A stretch of 64,000 nucleotides of DNA from Purpureocillium takamizusanense (taxonomy: Eukaryota > Ascomycota > Sordariomycetes > Hypocreales > Ophiocordycipitaceae). Under the pieces are notes generated by a model, which had not been told where the DNA came from, did no database searches, and saw nothing but the letters and a program-made list of their open reading frames with translations. Where the stretch lies: the NCBI RefSeq assembly GCF_022605165.1, contig NC_063076.1:1550001-1614000 (forward strand), given 5' to 3'. Position numbers and translations under genes: made by a program. The first letter of the stretch is position 1; each line of letters begins with the position of its first letter. Positions 37,430-49,531 of the stretch are shown in pieces.

Positions 37430-38245
37430 CTACTCCTCGGCCATTTCCTCGTCCACGTCGTCGCCGAAGACGTCTTCCACAGTTCCTCCCTCGACCCCGT
37501 CGCCACCAACGTCCTCGGGATCGGGGCCTTGGACGCCCTCCATGGCATCTCCTCCCGGTTGTTGTTGCCGCCGCTCGTCGACGTCCATGTCCTCATCGTC
37601 AGACGCATCCTCGTCTCCCTCCCACAGGTCCTTGAGCCCCCAGCTCGTGCCCGTTAGGACGAAGCGCTCGCTGGGTAGGCGCACGCCCCATTCGTTGGGC
37701 ACGATCTTGGGCAGCGAGACCTTGTTTCGATCGCGGGCTAGCTCCTGCATGTGTTCCTTGCTGATGCCGCCACCCGCACTTCCGCCGCGGAACTGATACG
37801 CCAGACGCGCGCTGATGGCGAGCTTGACGGCGTTTGCGGTGATGGGTGCCTCGCCCGGAGCCGTGGCGGTGGCGCCGGAGGAGGCAGAAGGCTTGGAGCC
37901 CGCTTGGGTGACGTAGGGGTCGCCAGCGAGGTGCAGCGCGTCGCTCAGGATGGACGAGGTGTGGCGGTAGGCAAAGTCGAGGAGAAGGAGGGGCACGCGC
38001 TGTTCGTATGCGGTGACGCCTTGAGAGGTCAACAGGAGTTCGATGAGGCGAGCATCGCGAGGACGCGGGTCCGAGGTCGAGGCAGGTTGCGACGCGCCTT
38101 GCTGTTGTGATTGCTGCGACGCTTGCGGCTGCTGTGTGGAGGCGGAAGGCTGGCTGGGCGCCGTAGCCTGCGTGTTCGATACGGTCTGTGACGTGCCGGC
38201 CGAGGCGGTAGAGACGCCGTTGGCCTGGGGTTGGCTCGATGCCAT
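37430..38245 (-). CDS. TAF9: TFIID/SAGA subunit TAF9
   Basis: Single exon, 271 residues. After a Gln/Ser/Ala-rich N-terminus (to about 60), the histone-fold region reads [45 protein letters not shown], followed by a Ser/Ala-rich insertion and the conserved [16 protein letters not shown], then the downstream segment [10 protein letters not shown] and [14 protein letters not shown]. The C-terminus is strongly acidic ([12 protein letters not shown] and beyond). TAF9 pairs with TAF6 in TFIID and SAGA to form a histone-like dimer. ATG 38245 (MASSQPQ) is the first ATG of the frame. Divergent from HIS4. Confidence 0.93.
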   Translation of the reverse strand: MASSQPQANGVSTASAGTSQTVSNTQATAPSQPSASTQQPQASQQSQQQGASQPASTSDPRPRDARLIELLLTSQGVTAYEQRVPLLLLDFAYRHTSSILSDALHLAGDPYVTQAGSKPSASSGATATAPGEAPITANAVKLAISARLAYQFRGGSAGGGISKEHMQELARDRNKVSLPKIVPNEWGVRLPSERFVLTGTSWGLKDLWEGDEDASDDEDMDVDERRQQQPGGDAMEGVQGPDPEDVGGDGVEGGTVEDVFGDDVDEEMAEE

Positions 38246-38841
38246 GGCGCGGCTGTTGGGGCTCACCGGGTGCTGGCCCGGCGATGTGGGTGGGTTGGGG
38301 AGCTCGCTATTCGGAGATAATTGGAGGTGTTTCGAGCCCTGTTGCGCTCCTTGGTGCGCAAACTACGCGCCTCGTGCTTTGAGTGCGTGGGCCAGGACAA
38401 GGGGTTGTGGTTGTGGTTGTGGTTGCGGAGATGTGACGGATCGCGGTGCGGTTGGCGACGCCCAGAAGCAGTTGGCCGCACGCTGCGAAGTGCCGGAGGG
38501 TTGCGCCGCGGGGCGTTGTTATTCCGTTGCGGGTCGCTGGACGGTTGCAGGGCGGGCGGCACACCTGCAGGCAGCACACCTCAGCACACAGATGTGGTGC
38601 TTGGCGGGCGGCCAATGGCGCGAGTGCCAATGCCCGTGCAGCGGCTGGACCTGCAACTAAACGTATTTGGAGGGGCCTGCCTGGCGTTGCAGTGACGCCG
38701 ACCGACCCCACCAAGATCTTTTTCCCGGCCTCGCCCAGACGGCGGGACTGACTCACTTGGCTGCCATTCTCACGCTTGCATTCATTTGCCTTGGAACTGA
38801 GCGGTCTGTGATCGATCCCTCTCGCTCCGTCCGTCGCAGCC
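38246..38841. other. divergent promoter region TAF9 / HIS4
   Basis: 596 bp between divergent starts. It contains the Gcn4/CPC1-type site at 38749-38755. No gene seen. Confidence 0.65.
38749..38755 (+). promoter_or_regulatory. Gcn4/CPC1-type site TGACTCA upstream of HIS4
   Basis: Exact TGACTCA heptamer 87-93 nt upstream of the HIS4 start codon. Known: Gcn4 (CPC1/CpcA in filamentous fungi) binds this site and induces amino-acid biosynthesis genes, HIS4 being a classic target. The position and the target gene fit cross-pathway control. Confidence 0.75.
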
Positions 38842-41505
38842 ATGGAGACAGAGCTCCCATTGCCCTTCCTCGTCAGCGTGGCCATCCCTCCGGGGCTCGC
38901 CAACCTCGAGGGCCTCAACCGCGAAGAGGTGTCGCTCCTGGGCAATCCCTTCATCGAGGCCTCGCCCAAGATCCAGGACAAGCTGGGCCGCTTCTTCAAC
39001 CGCCACAACTACGAATTCTGCGCTCACGTCGACGCCACCGGCCTTCAGTCGCCAGACGACGTCGTCGCCCTGCTCGACCGCGGGGCGCGCAGGGTCTTTG
39101 TCGCGCCCGAGTCCCTGTCCGAGTATACCGATCTCGGAGCCAGGGTTCTGCCCGCCGTCTCGACCCTCGACTTGTCGGTCGCTTCCAAAGACGGGCTTCT
39201 GGTCAAGGATGTCGACGTCAACGCTTCCGGCTTGGACAAGTTTGTCGAGCAGGCTCAGGCCGCCAAGATCAAGAACCTCTTCCTGAAGCCGGCTGCCGGT
39301 GTTAGCCTTGACCGGTTCATCGAGGTCGCGCAGAAGAGCAACGCCATCCCAGTTCTCCCCTCTACTGGCCTCACCACAGACAAGTCCGATTCATCTAAGC
39401 TGCTTCTGTCCAAGGTCATTGCGGCCTATTGGAAGTCGGACCGTCAGGACGGCCTCGTCCCCACGGTTGTCACCGACGAGGCGGGCATTGCCCTGGGTCT
39501 GGCTTACTCAAGCGAAGAGAGCATTGCCGAGGCCCTGAAGACGCAGAGGGGCGTCTATCAGAGCCGCAAGCGAGGACTATGGATCAAAGGTGTCACGTCG
39601 GGAGACACACAGGAGCTGGTCCGCCTCTCTCTAGACTGCGATTCAGACACCCTCAAGTTTGTCGTCAAGCAAACAGGACGGTTCTGCCACCTGGACCAGG
39701 ATGGATGCTTTGGTGACCTCAAGGGCATCGCGGGCCTCGAGCAGACGCTCAAGTCGAGGAAGCAGTCCGCGCCCCAGGGCTCTTACACCGCCAGGCTCTT
39801 CTCTGATGAGAAGCTCCTGCGCGCCAAGATCATGGAGGAAGCCGAAGAGCTCTGCGACGCCAAGACTCCCGAGGAGGTTGCCTTTGAGGCTGCCGACCTC
39901 ATCTACTTTGCCTTGACCAGGGCCATCGGTGCTGGTGTCAGCGTGGCCGACATCGAAGCCAACCTCGACGCCAAGAGCCTCAAGGTGACGAGGAGGACCG
40001 GCAACGCCAAAGGCAAGTGGGCGGAGAAGGAGGGCATCAAGACGGAGGCTGCTCCGCCGAAACCCGCCCCCGCCCTCGCCCCAGCCCCCAAGTCTGCGGG
40101 TGGCCGCATCGTCATGGAGAGGATTGATGCAACCAAGTCTACCGAGGCGGAGCTCCTGGAGAAGCTCAAGCGACCTTCCCAGAAGTCTTCAGAGGCCATC
40201 CTGAAGATTGTCACGCCCATAATAGACGAGGTTCGCAAGGGTGGCGACAAGGCTGTCCTGTCTTACACTCACAAGTTCGAGAAGGCTACGTCCTTGACAT
40301 CCCCGGTCATCAAGGCCCCGTTCCCCAAGGAGCTCATGCAGCTGGACCCCGAGACGATCAAGGCAATCGACACGTCCTACGACAACATCTGGAAGTTCCA
40401 CGCTGCCCAGAAGGAGGACAAGACGCTCTCGGTAGAGACTATGCCGGGTGTCGTATGCGGTCGCTTCTCAAGGCCTATTGAGAGGGTGGGCCTTTACGTC
40501 CCAGGCGGCACTGCCGTCCTGCCCAGCACAGCTCTGATGCTCGGCGTACCCGCCAAGGTGGCGGGCTGCCAGAAGATCGTTCTCGCGTCCCCGCCCCGCG
40601 CCGACGGCTCCATCACCCCCGAGATCGTGTATTGCGCTCACAAGGTCGGCGCCGAGAGCATCGTCCTTGCTGGCGGTGCCCAGGCCGTCGCGGCCATGGC
40701 GTACGGCACGGAGAGCGTGAGCAAGGTGGACAAGATTCTCGGCCCCGGTAACCAGTTCGTCACCGCGGCCAAGATGCACGTCAGCAACGACACGAACGCT
40801 GGAGTGAGCATCGACATGCCGGCAGGCCCGTCCGAGGTGCTCGTCATCGCCGACAAGGACGCAAACCCGGCCTTTGTGGCCTCGGACCTGTTATCCCAGG
40901 CAGAGCACGGTGTCGACAGCCAGGTTATTCTCATTGCCGTGGACCTCACTGAAGACCAGCTCCAGGCCATCGACAACGAGGTTCACGATCAAGCCATGGC
41001 TCTACCACGCGTCGACATCGTCCGTGGCTCCATCGCCCATTCCCTCACCGTGCAAGTCAAGACGATCGATGAGGCCATGCGCGTCAGCAACGAGTACGCG
41101 CCGGAGCATCTCATCCTGCAGCTCAAGGACGCGCCCAAGGCCGTCGACAAGGTCATAAACGCGGGTAGCGTCTTCATCGGGCAGTGGACCCCGGAGAGTG
41201 TGGGCGACTACTCAGCCGGCGTGAACCACTCTCTACGTACGTGACACCCCGGTCCTCCGCTCACCCCTTTCTTTCTGCTTTTCCGTCTCCACGAGCTAAC
41301 GTGACGGACAGCGACATACGGCTTCGCCAAGCAGTATTCGGGTGTCAACCTCGGTTCCTACCTCAAGCACATCACGTGCTCCAACCTCACCGCCGAGGGC
41401 CTCAAGAATGTGGGGCCGGCGGTCATGCAGTTGGCCAAGGTGGAGGAGCTGGAGGCTCACAGGAGGGCCGTTGAAATTCGCATCAAGCACATGAACAAAC
41501 AGTGA
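38842..41505 (+). CDS. HIS4: trifunctional histidine biosynthesis enzyme
   Basis: Two exons, 38842-41236 and 41312-41505, separated by a 75-bp intron (GTACGT), give 862 residues. Three activities in one chain: phosphoribosyl-AMP cyclohydrolase (about 230-310; QSRKRGLWIKGVTSGDTQ, LDCDSDTLKFVVKQTGRFCH), phosphoribosyl-ATP pyrophosphohydrolase (about 310-400; SYTARLFSDEKLLRAKIMEE, FEAADLIYFAL), and histidinol dehydrogenase (about 425-862; VGLYVPGGTAVLPSTALML, VDKILGPGNQFVTAAK, DMPAGPSEVLVIAD, LLSQAEHGVDSQ, YAPEHL, GVNHSLP). It catalyses steps 2, 3 and the last two oxidations of histidine synthesis in the cytosol. The first ~220 residues are the weakly conserved N-terminal region of fungal HIS4. 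A Gcn4/CPC1-type site lies just upstream. Confidence 0.98.
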
Positions 41506-41854
41506 GGGCATGTCATGACACGGGCGGGGGTGGTTATCTACACACCAAGGGGGGCGTAGGATGATTTCAAGACATATCGTGTTATATTGGATCGGCAAAA
41601 GGTAAAGAATCAAGAACACAAGCTTCCGCCAGATCAGGTACACACGCCCCATTCATCTGAAGATCATGAGTTCAAATGTCCCTCAAAGTCGCCATCTCAA
41701 GAACGAGCAGAAAGAGAAGCAAGGCCAGAACCCAAAATCGTACTTCGTCTCCCCCAACCTCGGCTACTTCAGTTAGTTTTGTCCTCGAGCTGCACAGTTG
41801 TGCCGAGAATTGGGTCGAACCTTTTTTTTCCCTTCGTCAAAACCCTATCCCCCT
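41506..41854. other. convergent intergenic
   Basis: 349 bp between the HIS4 stop and the stop of the secreted-protein gene. No other feature seen. Confidence 0.6.
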
Positions 41855-42685
41855 CTAGCTCTTAGTAAAGGGTGATTTGCCGTACCCTTTCAGTCCGCAG
41901 CGCACGTTTTCCTGGTCACGGGCCGTGACTGTGTCGTCGTACTTGACTTCGCAAAGAACGGAGTTCTTCTCCTTCCCCTTGCACTGTAGCACCTTGTGTT
42001 AGTTTCCTCTTCATTCTTGCCTTTTCGTTTTTTTTCGGCTTCGGTTTTCGGGTTTTGTTTTTCTTCTCCACAGTGTTATAAGAGCATAAAACGTACACAA
42101 TGCGCCGTTTCCTCGCTGCACGGCACCTGAAGCTCGTTGAAGGGACTATTATTCTTGCCGATGTATTTTATAGCGCAGTAGCACCAGTCCTCCTTTTGGT
42201 CAAAGTAGCACTTCTGTTTACTAAGGTATTAGAGAATTGGCTACAGGCGAGCGTTCTGAGAGCTGAAATATATATCTATATATATATAAAAGGGGGGGGG
42301 GGTTGATGCCGCGAGGGGAAGAGGTTCCTTGATACACGGGTATGTGTTTTCGTACAAGTGGTAAGGAGAAGAAAAGAGAAGAAAACAATTCAGAGCGAGG
42401 AACGAATGACGGGAGGGAGGGAGAACTTACGCCTTGGTAAACGCAATCGTCGCGGAGTCTCTTGTCCCACCAAAGCGGCCTCGGAAACTTGGAATTCCAG
42501 TCGCGTTCGGGGCGCTCGGGATGGTCGTAGCCGAAGACCGGTTCGTGCCTGTTGAACGGCTCCGGAGTCTCGCGCCCGACGCGGTAGACCTCTGGCTGTG
42601 TCGCCGCCGCTCCTGCTCCTGCTACTCCCGCGGTGGCGGAGAGGGCCGAGACGGCGACCACTCCTGCTGCGAGGGCTGACTTCAT
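41855..42685 (-). CDS. small secreted cysteine-rich protein
   Basis: Three exons on the minus strand: 42685-42431 (85 codons), 42213-42097 (39 codons) and 41983-41855 (43 codons with stop), giving 166 residues. All joins are phase 0 with donors GTAAGT and GTACGT and CAG acceptors. The N-terminus MKSALAAGVVAVSALSATAG is a clear signal peptide with an Ala-rich cleavage region. The mature part has 9 cysteines, all in the second half (DDCVYQG, KCYF, DWCYC, VPC, AHC, CKGKEK, LCEV, RCGL), plus Trp/Arg/Pro-rich text before them (FPRPLWWDKRLRD). I do not recognise the family. Size, signal peptide and Cys content fit a fungal effector-like or extracellular structural protein; that is inference. An odd Cys count leaves one unpaired if all others form disulfides. 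Exon 1 alone reads on into intron 1 as a longer frame, which is probably not used. Confidence 0.75.
42268..42302 (+). repeat. TA-rich tract and G11 run in an intron
   Basis: An alternating TA tract (42268-42288) followed by AAAA and 11 G, inside intron 1 of the secreted cysteine-rich gene. Confidence 0.9.
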
Positions 42686-42877
42686 GGGCGTTACGAGCGG
42701 GCTGCCTTGTTTCCGAGAAGAAGCTGAAGCGGGCGGGCTGTTACGCCAGCGTAGTGTTGGATCACCAGGGAAGGAGCCCAGATAGTAGAAAGAAGTAGGA
42801 GGGCAAAGTAATATGGCGGCGGCGGTGGTGGTGGGAAAGAAATGGCTCGATGCTGATGAGCGTGTCTGTCACCCTGG

Positions 42878-42885
42878 ATATATAA
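42878..42885 (-). promoter_or_regulatory. TATA-like element
   Basis: Reads TTATATAT on the minus strand, about 195 nt upstream of the secreted-protein start. It is suitably placed if the leader is about 100-150 nt. Weak evidence on its own. Confidence 0.3.
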
Positions 42886-43272
42886 GTCTCGCCTGACATG
42901 TATAAACTCCCTCACCCTAAGCCTCATTCCCCCTTCTTTACTCCCATCTCTCTCTGTCTCTCTTCATCCAAGAGGCCAAGGCGCAAGGAGTATTACGCAC
43001 ATCACTGGCCCAACATATACCCTACCAACCGAAACTCACCTGCGCCCCTGTCAGCAGCCGGGCGTAGGCGACAATCCGAGCGCCCCCGTTCGTGCTGTCG
43101 AAATCCCGCTTGTCAAAAGGGAGAGTGTAGCGGGAAGGAAGTGGTTGGGGTATGAATCAAGTACCGTTGTCGCCGTCGTCACCTGCTGCTCTTGCGCCGG
43201 GCCCGGAGCTGGGTCCGTGAGCAGGCGGGCGCGACGATGGAACAAGCTAGCCGAAACTCGAGGGATTTCGGC

Positions 43273-43296
43273 TTCTACTTCTACTTCTACTTCTAC
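43273..43296 (+). repeat. (TTCTAC)4 repeat
   Basis: Four perfect hexamer units in intergenic DNA. Confidence 0.95.
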
Positions 43297-43823
43297 TTCT
43301 CCTTTCCCCTCTTCTTCTTCATCCTCACAGGCTGCTGTTCTCGCGAAATTGACAATATTTGCGTTCATTTAAGCGATGGCGCGAGCAGGACCTGCACGCA
43401 AACCGAAAAGAAAAAAAAAACACATCTCAACGCGAGGCATATCGAAACATTCACTTCCCGCCTACTCAAACAGAAATCAGCCGCCCTCCTTCTGTCCCAA
43501 CATGCTTCCCGTCAGTCGCCATGTAATTCCAACGCCACGCTATGCCGTCCCGTCTTAAACCAGTCAGTCTACCCCAACAACTACCATGTGCTGAGGCGCT
43601 CGCGCGGCTCATGCCTTCCTTGCTGCTGCGCTGCGCAATGCTTAGGCCAAGAATGCAAAACATATGGCCAAGGCCGCCTGTGCGGTCTGAGTGTGCTTGT
43701 GCGGATGAACTGCACAATATCTACTTGGCCGGCCCCGGAGAGTGTCGGATTTCCACCGGTTCTTCTACCAGCGTCCCTGGATCCGTCATGGCTAACCCTC
43801 GCTTCATCTGGTTGACGTTCCTT

Positions 43824-46161
43824 TTAGCTCAGTCTACTCGCGCTACCCCCCACGGATAAGTGACGAACCCCTGTGATTAATTCAGCCGAGACGTCCTCTT
43901 CCACGGCTTGGGGAGAGGCAGTCTTGGTTTTCTGAGCCGGCTGAATCACCGGCGTCTCATCTTCATACTCGGCCTCGTCTTCGTCGTCGTACTCTTCGTC
44001 CCCGTCTTCCTCGTCCGCGTCCTCTTCAGCGTCGCCCTCGATGCTCTCCATCGACTGCGCCAGGTATTCGTCGTCACCGCCCTCGTCCATGGACCCTCGC
44101 GAGATGTAGCTATCAGCAAGGCCGTCGCCAGCCTCTTCGTCGTCGTCCTCTGAGTACAGGCTGGCCTGATCGGCCGGGGCGTCTGGCTCGTCACTATCGC
44201 TCGCGGAGAACTCGTCGAGGTCCAGTGGATCGTCCCGCCAATACTTGAAGTCGGTGTAATCCTCGCCGCCTCCCTTGACCAGGGTACTCACCGGCGGGAA
44301 GTAATGATCCACGACCTCATTGATGTTGACGTAGCTCATCTTGAGCTTGTTAAGACTCAACAGGTCGAGAGACACCTCGGAGTTGGAGTTGATGGTGAAG
44401 ATCCTCGTCCGAGGCACGTCGACCGTTCTGTACGAGATTTGATCCGTGAGTCGGTTGCCAAAGCCAGCGTAGAAGGCGAGGCGGTCCGGGCCGTAGAGAT
44501 TCCGAATGTCCCGCAATGTAGCCATCTTGAAGACGTGGGGCTTTCGCAAATACACCTCGCGACGCAACGCCGCCATCGTCCGGTCCGGAGACAGGATGGT
44601 GGGCCCGGGGGGCATCCGACAACCCTCCTGAACGATGCCATTCAGGTATGCCCTGGTGGTGTCGGCCTGTCCGACAGACCGCGAGGTCAGGTACATGATG
44701 TTATAACCGTTTAGGGAGATGTCGCTGTAGAGCTTTGCGATACCGGCGTGGGTCCAGTCTCGGCCGATCATGTTCAGCACGTGGCCCAAGGCGTCCGACT
44801 TGGTGATGGTGCCGTCAATGTCCGAGATGACGACAGGGGTCTCCTCCTTCCAGAGAAACATGTTGGCGGAGCAGGTCGCGCGGTTCACAGTGAAGCTCAT
44901 GGAGTTTTCGCCAGGCTTCAAATCCAGGGCCTTGAGCTGATCGCTTGTCAGACGCAAGGTCTTGGCATAGTTGCGGTTCGGGTCACCGGCCGGAGCCGAC
45001 TCGGGCGGTGTTCGCGGCGGCGTCTGCATGCCCGACGGGCCCGCGTCCGATTCGGAGCGCCGATGCGACGGGGGGTGAGGGGCCGCGGTCACGTCGCTGC
45101 CATCGCTCTGGTAGCCGGGATCGGAGACGGCATCGGCAGCCACGGCCTGGCGGTGGGCCTGTAGAGACGATTCTATCGTCTTGTTCATGGCCGCCTGCTT
45201 CGCCTCCTCGCTGCTGTAGATCCAGAGATTACCTTCTTCGTCGAAGCCAAACAGGGCGCCAATATCGTAGTTGCCATCCAGCTCCTCTGACAACACCTTT
45301 CTGGCGAGCACTTCGGCGCGGAGCATGTCCTCTTCGCTGCTCTTGAAGCCCGTCATGTCCAACATGAGATCTCCCGTCTCCGTGACCTTTGTCGGGATGT
45401 TGGCTGCCGAAAGCTCTTTGGATAGGGTCGCGGCTCGCTCGAGAGCTTCCTTGGTCGGCAGTGGCGGGGGGCTGTGCGACCTCTCGGACAGGTCCACACT
45501 CACGCCTTCGGCGGGTCGGCTATCGTCACGCTCGGTGGCGCGCGCGGATTGCCGGAGGAGGTCATCGCTGTGCGGTCGCGCAAAGGCTGCGGACCAGTCG
45601 CCCGAGGCGGGTCGAGCTTTGGACAGGGCTGGAGAAGTAGAGATGGGCGTCAGCATACCTAGGCGCGGGTTAGCGAAACATATCCGACTGGCCATAGATG
45701 CTGCATGGGGGCGCACCATTCTCGCCGGGTTGGTGGATGACAGCGGGAGGCGGCCTGCGTTGCTGCACTGTCCCGTCGTCGAGCTCCAGAGGCTCGGGAT
45801 CACGGAGGTCGGGGTTCGAATGCGTTGGGTGCAGGGGCGGGCTATTCGCGGGCGACACGAGCGGCGAGGTCTGCAGCGACTCGGGGATGTTTTCCGTCGT
45901 CTCAAAGACGAAGAAGGCCTCGCCCCCTTCGCCAAGCTTCATCGAGTAGTCTTGCTTGACGCCATTGACTCTAAACTCGACCTTCTTCTCATATGGCCGC
46001 AAGAGCGAAAACTTGCCGAAGCGGACGTGGAAGGGGGAGCACGAGAGTTCGCCATCCTCATGTTCGACGACGATGACATCGATGGCACCACTGAGGGTGG
46101 CCGGGTTGATGGAGTTCCAGGCTGTCGAGACCGAGTCGCTAAGATTTCGGACGTACTGCAT
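43824..46161 (-). CDS. PAH1: phosphatidate phosphatase, lipin family
   Basis: Two exons on the minus strand, 46161-45717 and 45658-43824, separated by a 58-bp intron with a GCTAAC branch point, give 759 residues. The N-terminal lipin domain is at about 1-110 (SGAIDVIVVEHEDGELSCSPFHVRFGK). The catalytic HAD motif DIDGT has its Asp residues at 428 and 430 (VVISDIDGTITKSDALGH), followed by GYNIMYLTSRSVGQADTTR and FYAGFGNRLTDQISYR. The enzyme dephosphorylates phosphatidate to diacylglycerol, controlling triacylglycerol versus phospholipid synthesis and nuclear membrane growth; family members are activated by the Nem1-Spo7 phosphatase. The last 150 residues are very acidic and probably disordered. 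The N-terminus begins MQYVRNLSDSVSTAWNSIN, the amphipathic helix that binds membrane in relatives. Confidence 0.97.
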
Positions 46162-49100
46162 TGTCACGGTACGTCCGGGTCGGCTTCGCGGATGATGCGA
46201 TGGTTGACGAGTATCACAGGGTCTAGCTGAGGCGGCAGTTGGTTGGGACCGCGCGCCCCACGACTCTTGAGGCAGGGAGGAAGTCGCGGCGGCGCAAGTG
46301 GAATGACGGCTTCGCTTCGCGTCGGTAGTCTATATGTCTGCTCGGGGCAGATCCGCTGGTCGCCGTCTGATATCTACTGCAAGAGCGAGACGGCTCAGGG
46401 CCTGTGGGGGGGTCGGAGTGAAGCTGGGACGGGAGGAGGGCCCTGGAGTAGGAACGTGCGTGGGAACGAATAGCGAGCGGCGGCGATGGCCCGATCGATT
46501 GTCACTGTGCCAGGTGGTGTGCGAAGGAAGCACGCGGCACAGGATAAAATACGACAAGTAAGGAGAGAACGCTGGGATAGATAGTAAGCGAGGTCGAAGG
46601 ACGAGGGGCGAAGCGAAGGATGCGAGGTGGGAAGGATTAGTAGGAGGTCAGGTCGGAGGGATGACGGCGAGGTTGGTTGGCGGCGGGTGGGTTGGTGGGA
46701 AGCGATGCAGCGATGCGATGGGAAGTGTGACGGCGGGCGTCTGTCCGTCTGTCTGGTTGAGGCTGGCGGGCGTCGCACTCCGCCCAACCCAAAAAAAATT
46801 CCCCAATGGGTGGGTGGGTGGCTTCCTGCGGCGACGGCGGCGACTCCAACAAAGAACATGTCCGTCTCGCAGGGACGGGAAGGTTGGGGATGGGCTGTCC
46901 TGGGCTAGGCTGGGATGCACCCGACGTACTGTACACACCTTAGTACTGTACAGTCATAGGTAGGTAGGTACCTAACAGCGGGCAGCTGCAGCGGGCAGCG
47001 GCAACGGCAGCACATGCATATGCACATGACGACGACGGGACTCAGGGCGGGGCGGAACGCGGAAGCCACCACGCCAGCCCACCGCTGTCGCTGCTGGCAG
47101 GTGCTCGCGGGCTGGGCGACGTACTAACTTAGTTACCGCCGCCGCCGCCGCCACCATTCATCAACTGATGAGAACAATGCGCCCCGCCACTGAAAGCCTT
47201 CGTACCCGAGGCCGCTTCAACCTGAAGGTTCCATGTTACCGTGTGTACTACTAGGGGGTCGTAGGGGCCGCTGGGCCAGGACACTGCACCGCACTGCACC
47301 GCACTGTATTCCTTCGTTGCTGGGACTTTGCCATGGAAGCCTGCTGCTTCTGTAGGTCCTCGTATGCGCCCCCCCAGAGGTCCGCCCCTCAGGGCGCTGG
47401 CGCCGAACCGGGGCGCACTGACAGACAGCCGAGCCCGCCGCCATTCAACGCCGGGCGGACACCCCGGGCGGGCAGGTATCGGAAGATGCCGCTGCACTTG
47501 GCGCGGCTGCCGAGCCGCGGTCCGGGTCACACCGTCATGTGTCTGCATTTCTGGAGAGCGAGAAAAAAACGATGAGTCCTCCCTTGACCGTCCATCACGA
47601 GGGCGAATGCCTGTTTCACTGAGAACAAGGTGCCAGCTGCCTTGCCGCACAACTTGCGTGGCCTACCGCGCAGGCCCGACCGCGATATTCTCTCTCCCTC
47701 TCCATTTCTTTCTCTCGCTGGCCATCAAGCGCCAAACAAACGCCCGAGCCCTCGCTTGACGCGGGCCAAGGCCATCATCTATCTATCTAGGCAGCCTACC
47801 CGCCAAGCCCCCCAGCTCCCTTCCCTGCCCGCGGCGGAAGCGAGTCGACGCACCGACAGGCCCCCTGGCTTGCGCGATCCACCGCATAGTTCCGCGTGTC
47901 ACGAGCCCGCCGCTGGGCACGCACTGATGTCATTCTCTGACAAGTCAACCTACGATGAATGTATGTCCCTGGCGCTGCTGCTGGCGCGACGGTTGGTCGT
48001 GACAAGAAGAACGGGCGCGTCCACCCTCAGCTTGGCCCTACGCAGTAATAAGCATAACCAAGGTACCTTACTGTACATGTGTACGTACGTACGCCTCACA
48101 GCGGCAGAGCCTCCTTTCCTCAACCGCGATGCGGGAGGAGCTATGATGAGATGGGCAAGGGGCGTCCCACGTTCTGCAACGCCGCCGACGCGGCCAACGT
48201 GCCTCGGTCGCGCGCCTCCACCACTGCCATGCCATGCCATGCCATGCCGCCGGCCAAATGTGGGCTTTGGCTGCCAATCAGCAAGATGCCAATGACCCGT
48301 TTCACTCCAATCCTGTGCCCAGAGAGAGCCAGATCGGACGGGTCCGCGACAGCTTTTTCCCCCATGCATGTCAAAACGAAAAGATGCATCCCGGACTTGC
48401 TACCTAATAAGTTGATGCGTGCCGCCGATACCAGCATGGATGGCCTTGGCAGTTTCTGAGGCGGCCAGCGACGCGAGTTTGCAATAAGGGCCCAGGCGGC
48501 ATTCCCCGTCAACATGGGAAAAATGCTTAGCTTGCTTCGCAGCCGCCGTCACTAATGGAGGACAGGCAGGCAACGAGACATTTTGCCCGTCACTAGATTA
48601 ATCGACGGCAGGGACTGTGAAGAAGGAAGCCCTAGAGAGCCCCAAATCTGTCAGTGAAGCAGGCCCAGCCGGTTTGACGGCGACGAAACTTTCTTGACGC
48701 TACACTTGTCCCGGACCCCCTGGCTTGGCTGCACCTCAGTCATTCTGCTCCCTGCGCATGACGGAGGCAGAGGCGGTTGAAAAATGGCCGCCGGTCATTA
48801 CGTACATGCAACTCGGAAAGACACGACGAGGGCGGAATGCCAATGCTGCCTTAGTACGTATTTATCGCGGCCGTAACAGAAGGGCGTGCACGCCAAACGA
48901 ATGTGTGTTTGTACAAGGGTCGGTTGCCAAACGCCCGCACGCATGCCAAGTGCCTCAGTAGCGGCACCGACACGTCTGGCAGCATGACTACTGAGGCTTT
49001 GCACGAAGCACTTGTCCGACATCTGAAGAAATCGGTTAGAGATCCCCCAGCCGTTGCTGAGGCTGTCAGTCCAAACGACCTCGACCAGGGAATCCCCGCC

Positions 49101-49531
49101 AGCCGCCCAGGCCACACCCAAGCACCCACCTTATAGGGCCCGGCACCACCAAATAACTGAGCTGGAAGTACCTGTACCTGCGGGCTGTACCGGCCTGGCT
49201 GCCGCTGGCGGTACCTATTCGCACCTATGTACCGCCAGCACCACCACTGCCGTGGCGGCCGTTGCCCCTCCCGCCAATCCTGCGGCCGCATTGGCTGGGG
49301 TCCAGCCACGCACGGCACCTCCATCTTTCTCCATCCAAGCAAGCAAGCAAGCACCAGCCCTGCCGTCGCCATTCATTCAGCCTTTTCTCCCCATCTATCC
49401 TCCCATCTCCAACTCTCCCCCCCCCTCCCCCCTCCGAATCGGCCGGCACTTCCACGACACCAGCCAGGCTAGGCTCTTGTTACCTTTTGCCCTGTCGTCC
49501 ACCTGCGGCAGCGCTCACGACGGTAGAGAAT
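46162..49531. other. divergent intergenic, no gene recognised
   Basis: 3.4 kb between the lipin and fibronectin-III genes, which are divergent. No protein family in any frame. It contains a perfect TAGGTACCTA palindrome at 46965-46974 and a (GCCAT)4 array at 48226. The last 200 bp are CT/CA-rich and look like a leader. Confidence 0.55.
48226..48245 (+). repeat. (GCCAT)4 microsatellite
   Basis: Four perfect GCCAT units in intergenic DNA. Confidence 0.95.

Larger units (their letters stand above)
42686..43823. other. intergenic between two minus-strand genes
   Basis: 1.1 kb upstream of the secreted-protein gene. No gene recognised. It contains a TATA-like element at 42879-42885 and a (TTCTAC)4 array at 43273. 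Confidence 0.6.

Noticed and set aside
42100..42306. Plus-strand open frame in the secreted-protein locus
   Set aside because: Overlaps a well-supported minus-strand exon and the TA/G-rich intron; no homology.
45812..45822. GGTTCGAA resembling a tRNA B box
   Set aside because: Lies within the conserved lipin coding exon with no surrounding cloverleaf.
45271..46230. 319-codon plus-strand frame over the lipin gene
   Set aside because: Antisense to the lipin coding sequence and crosses its intron.
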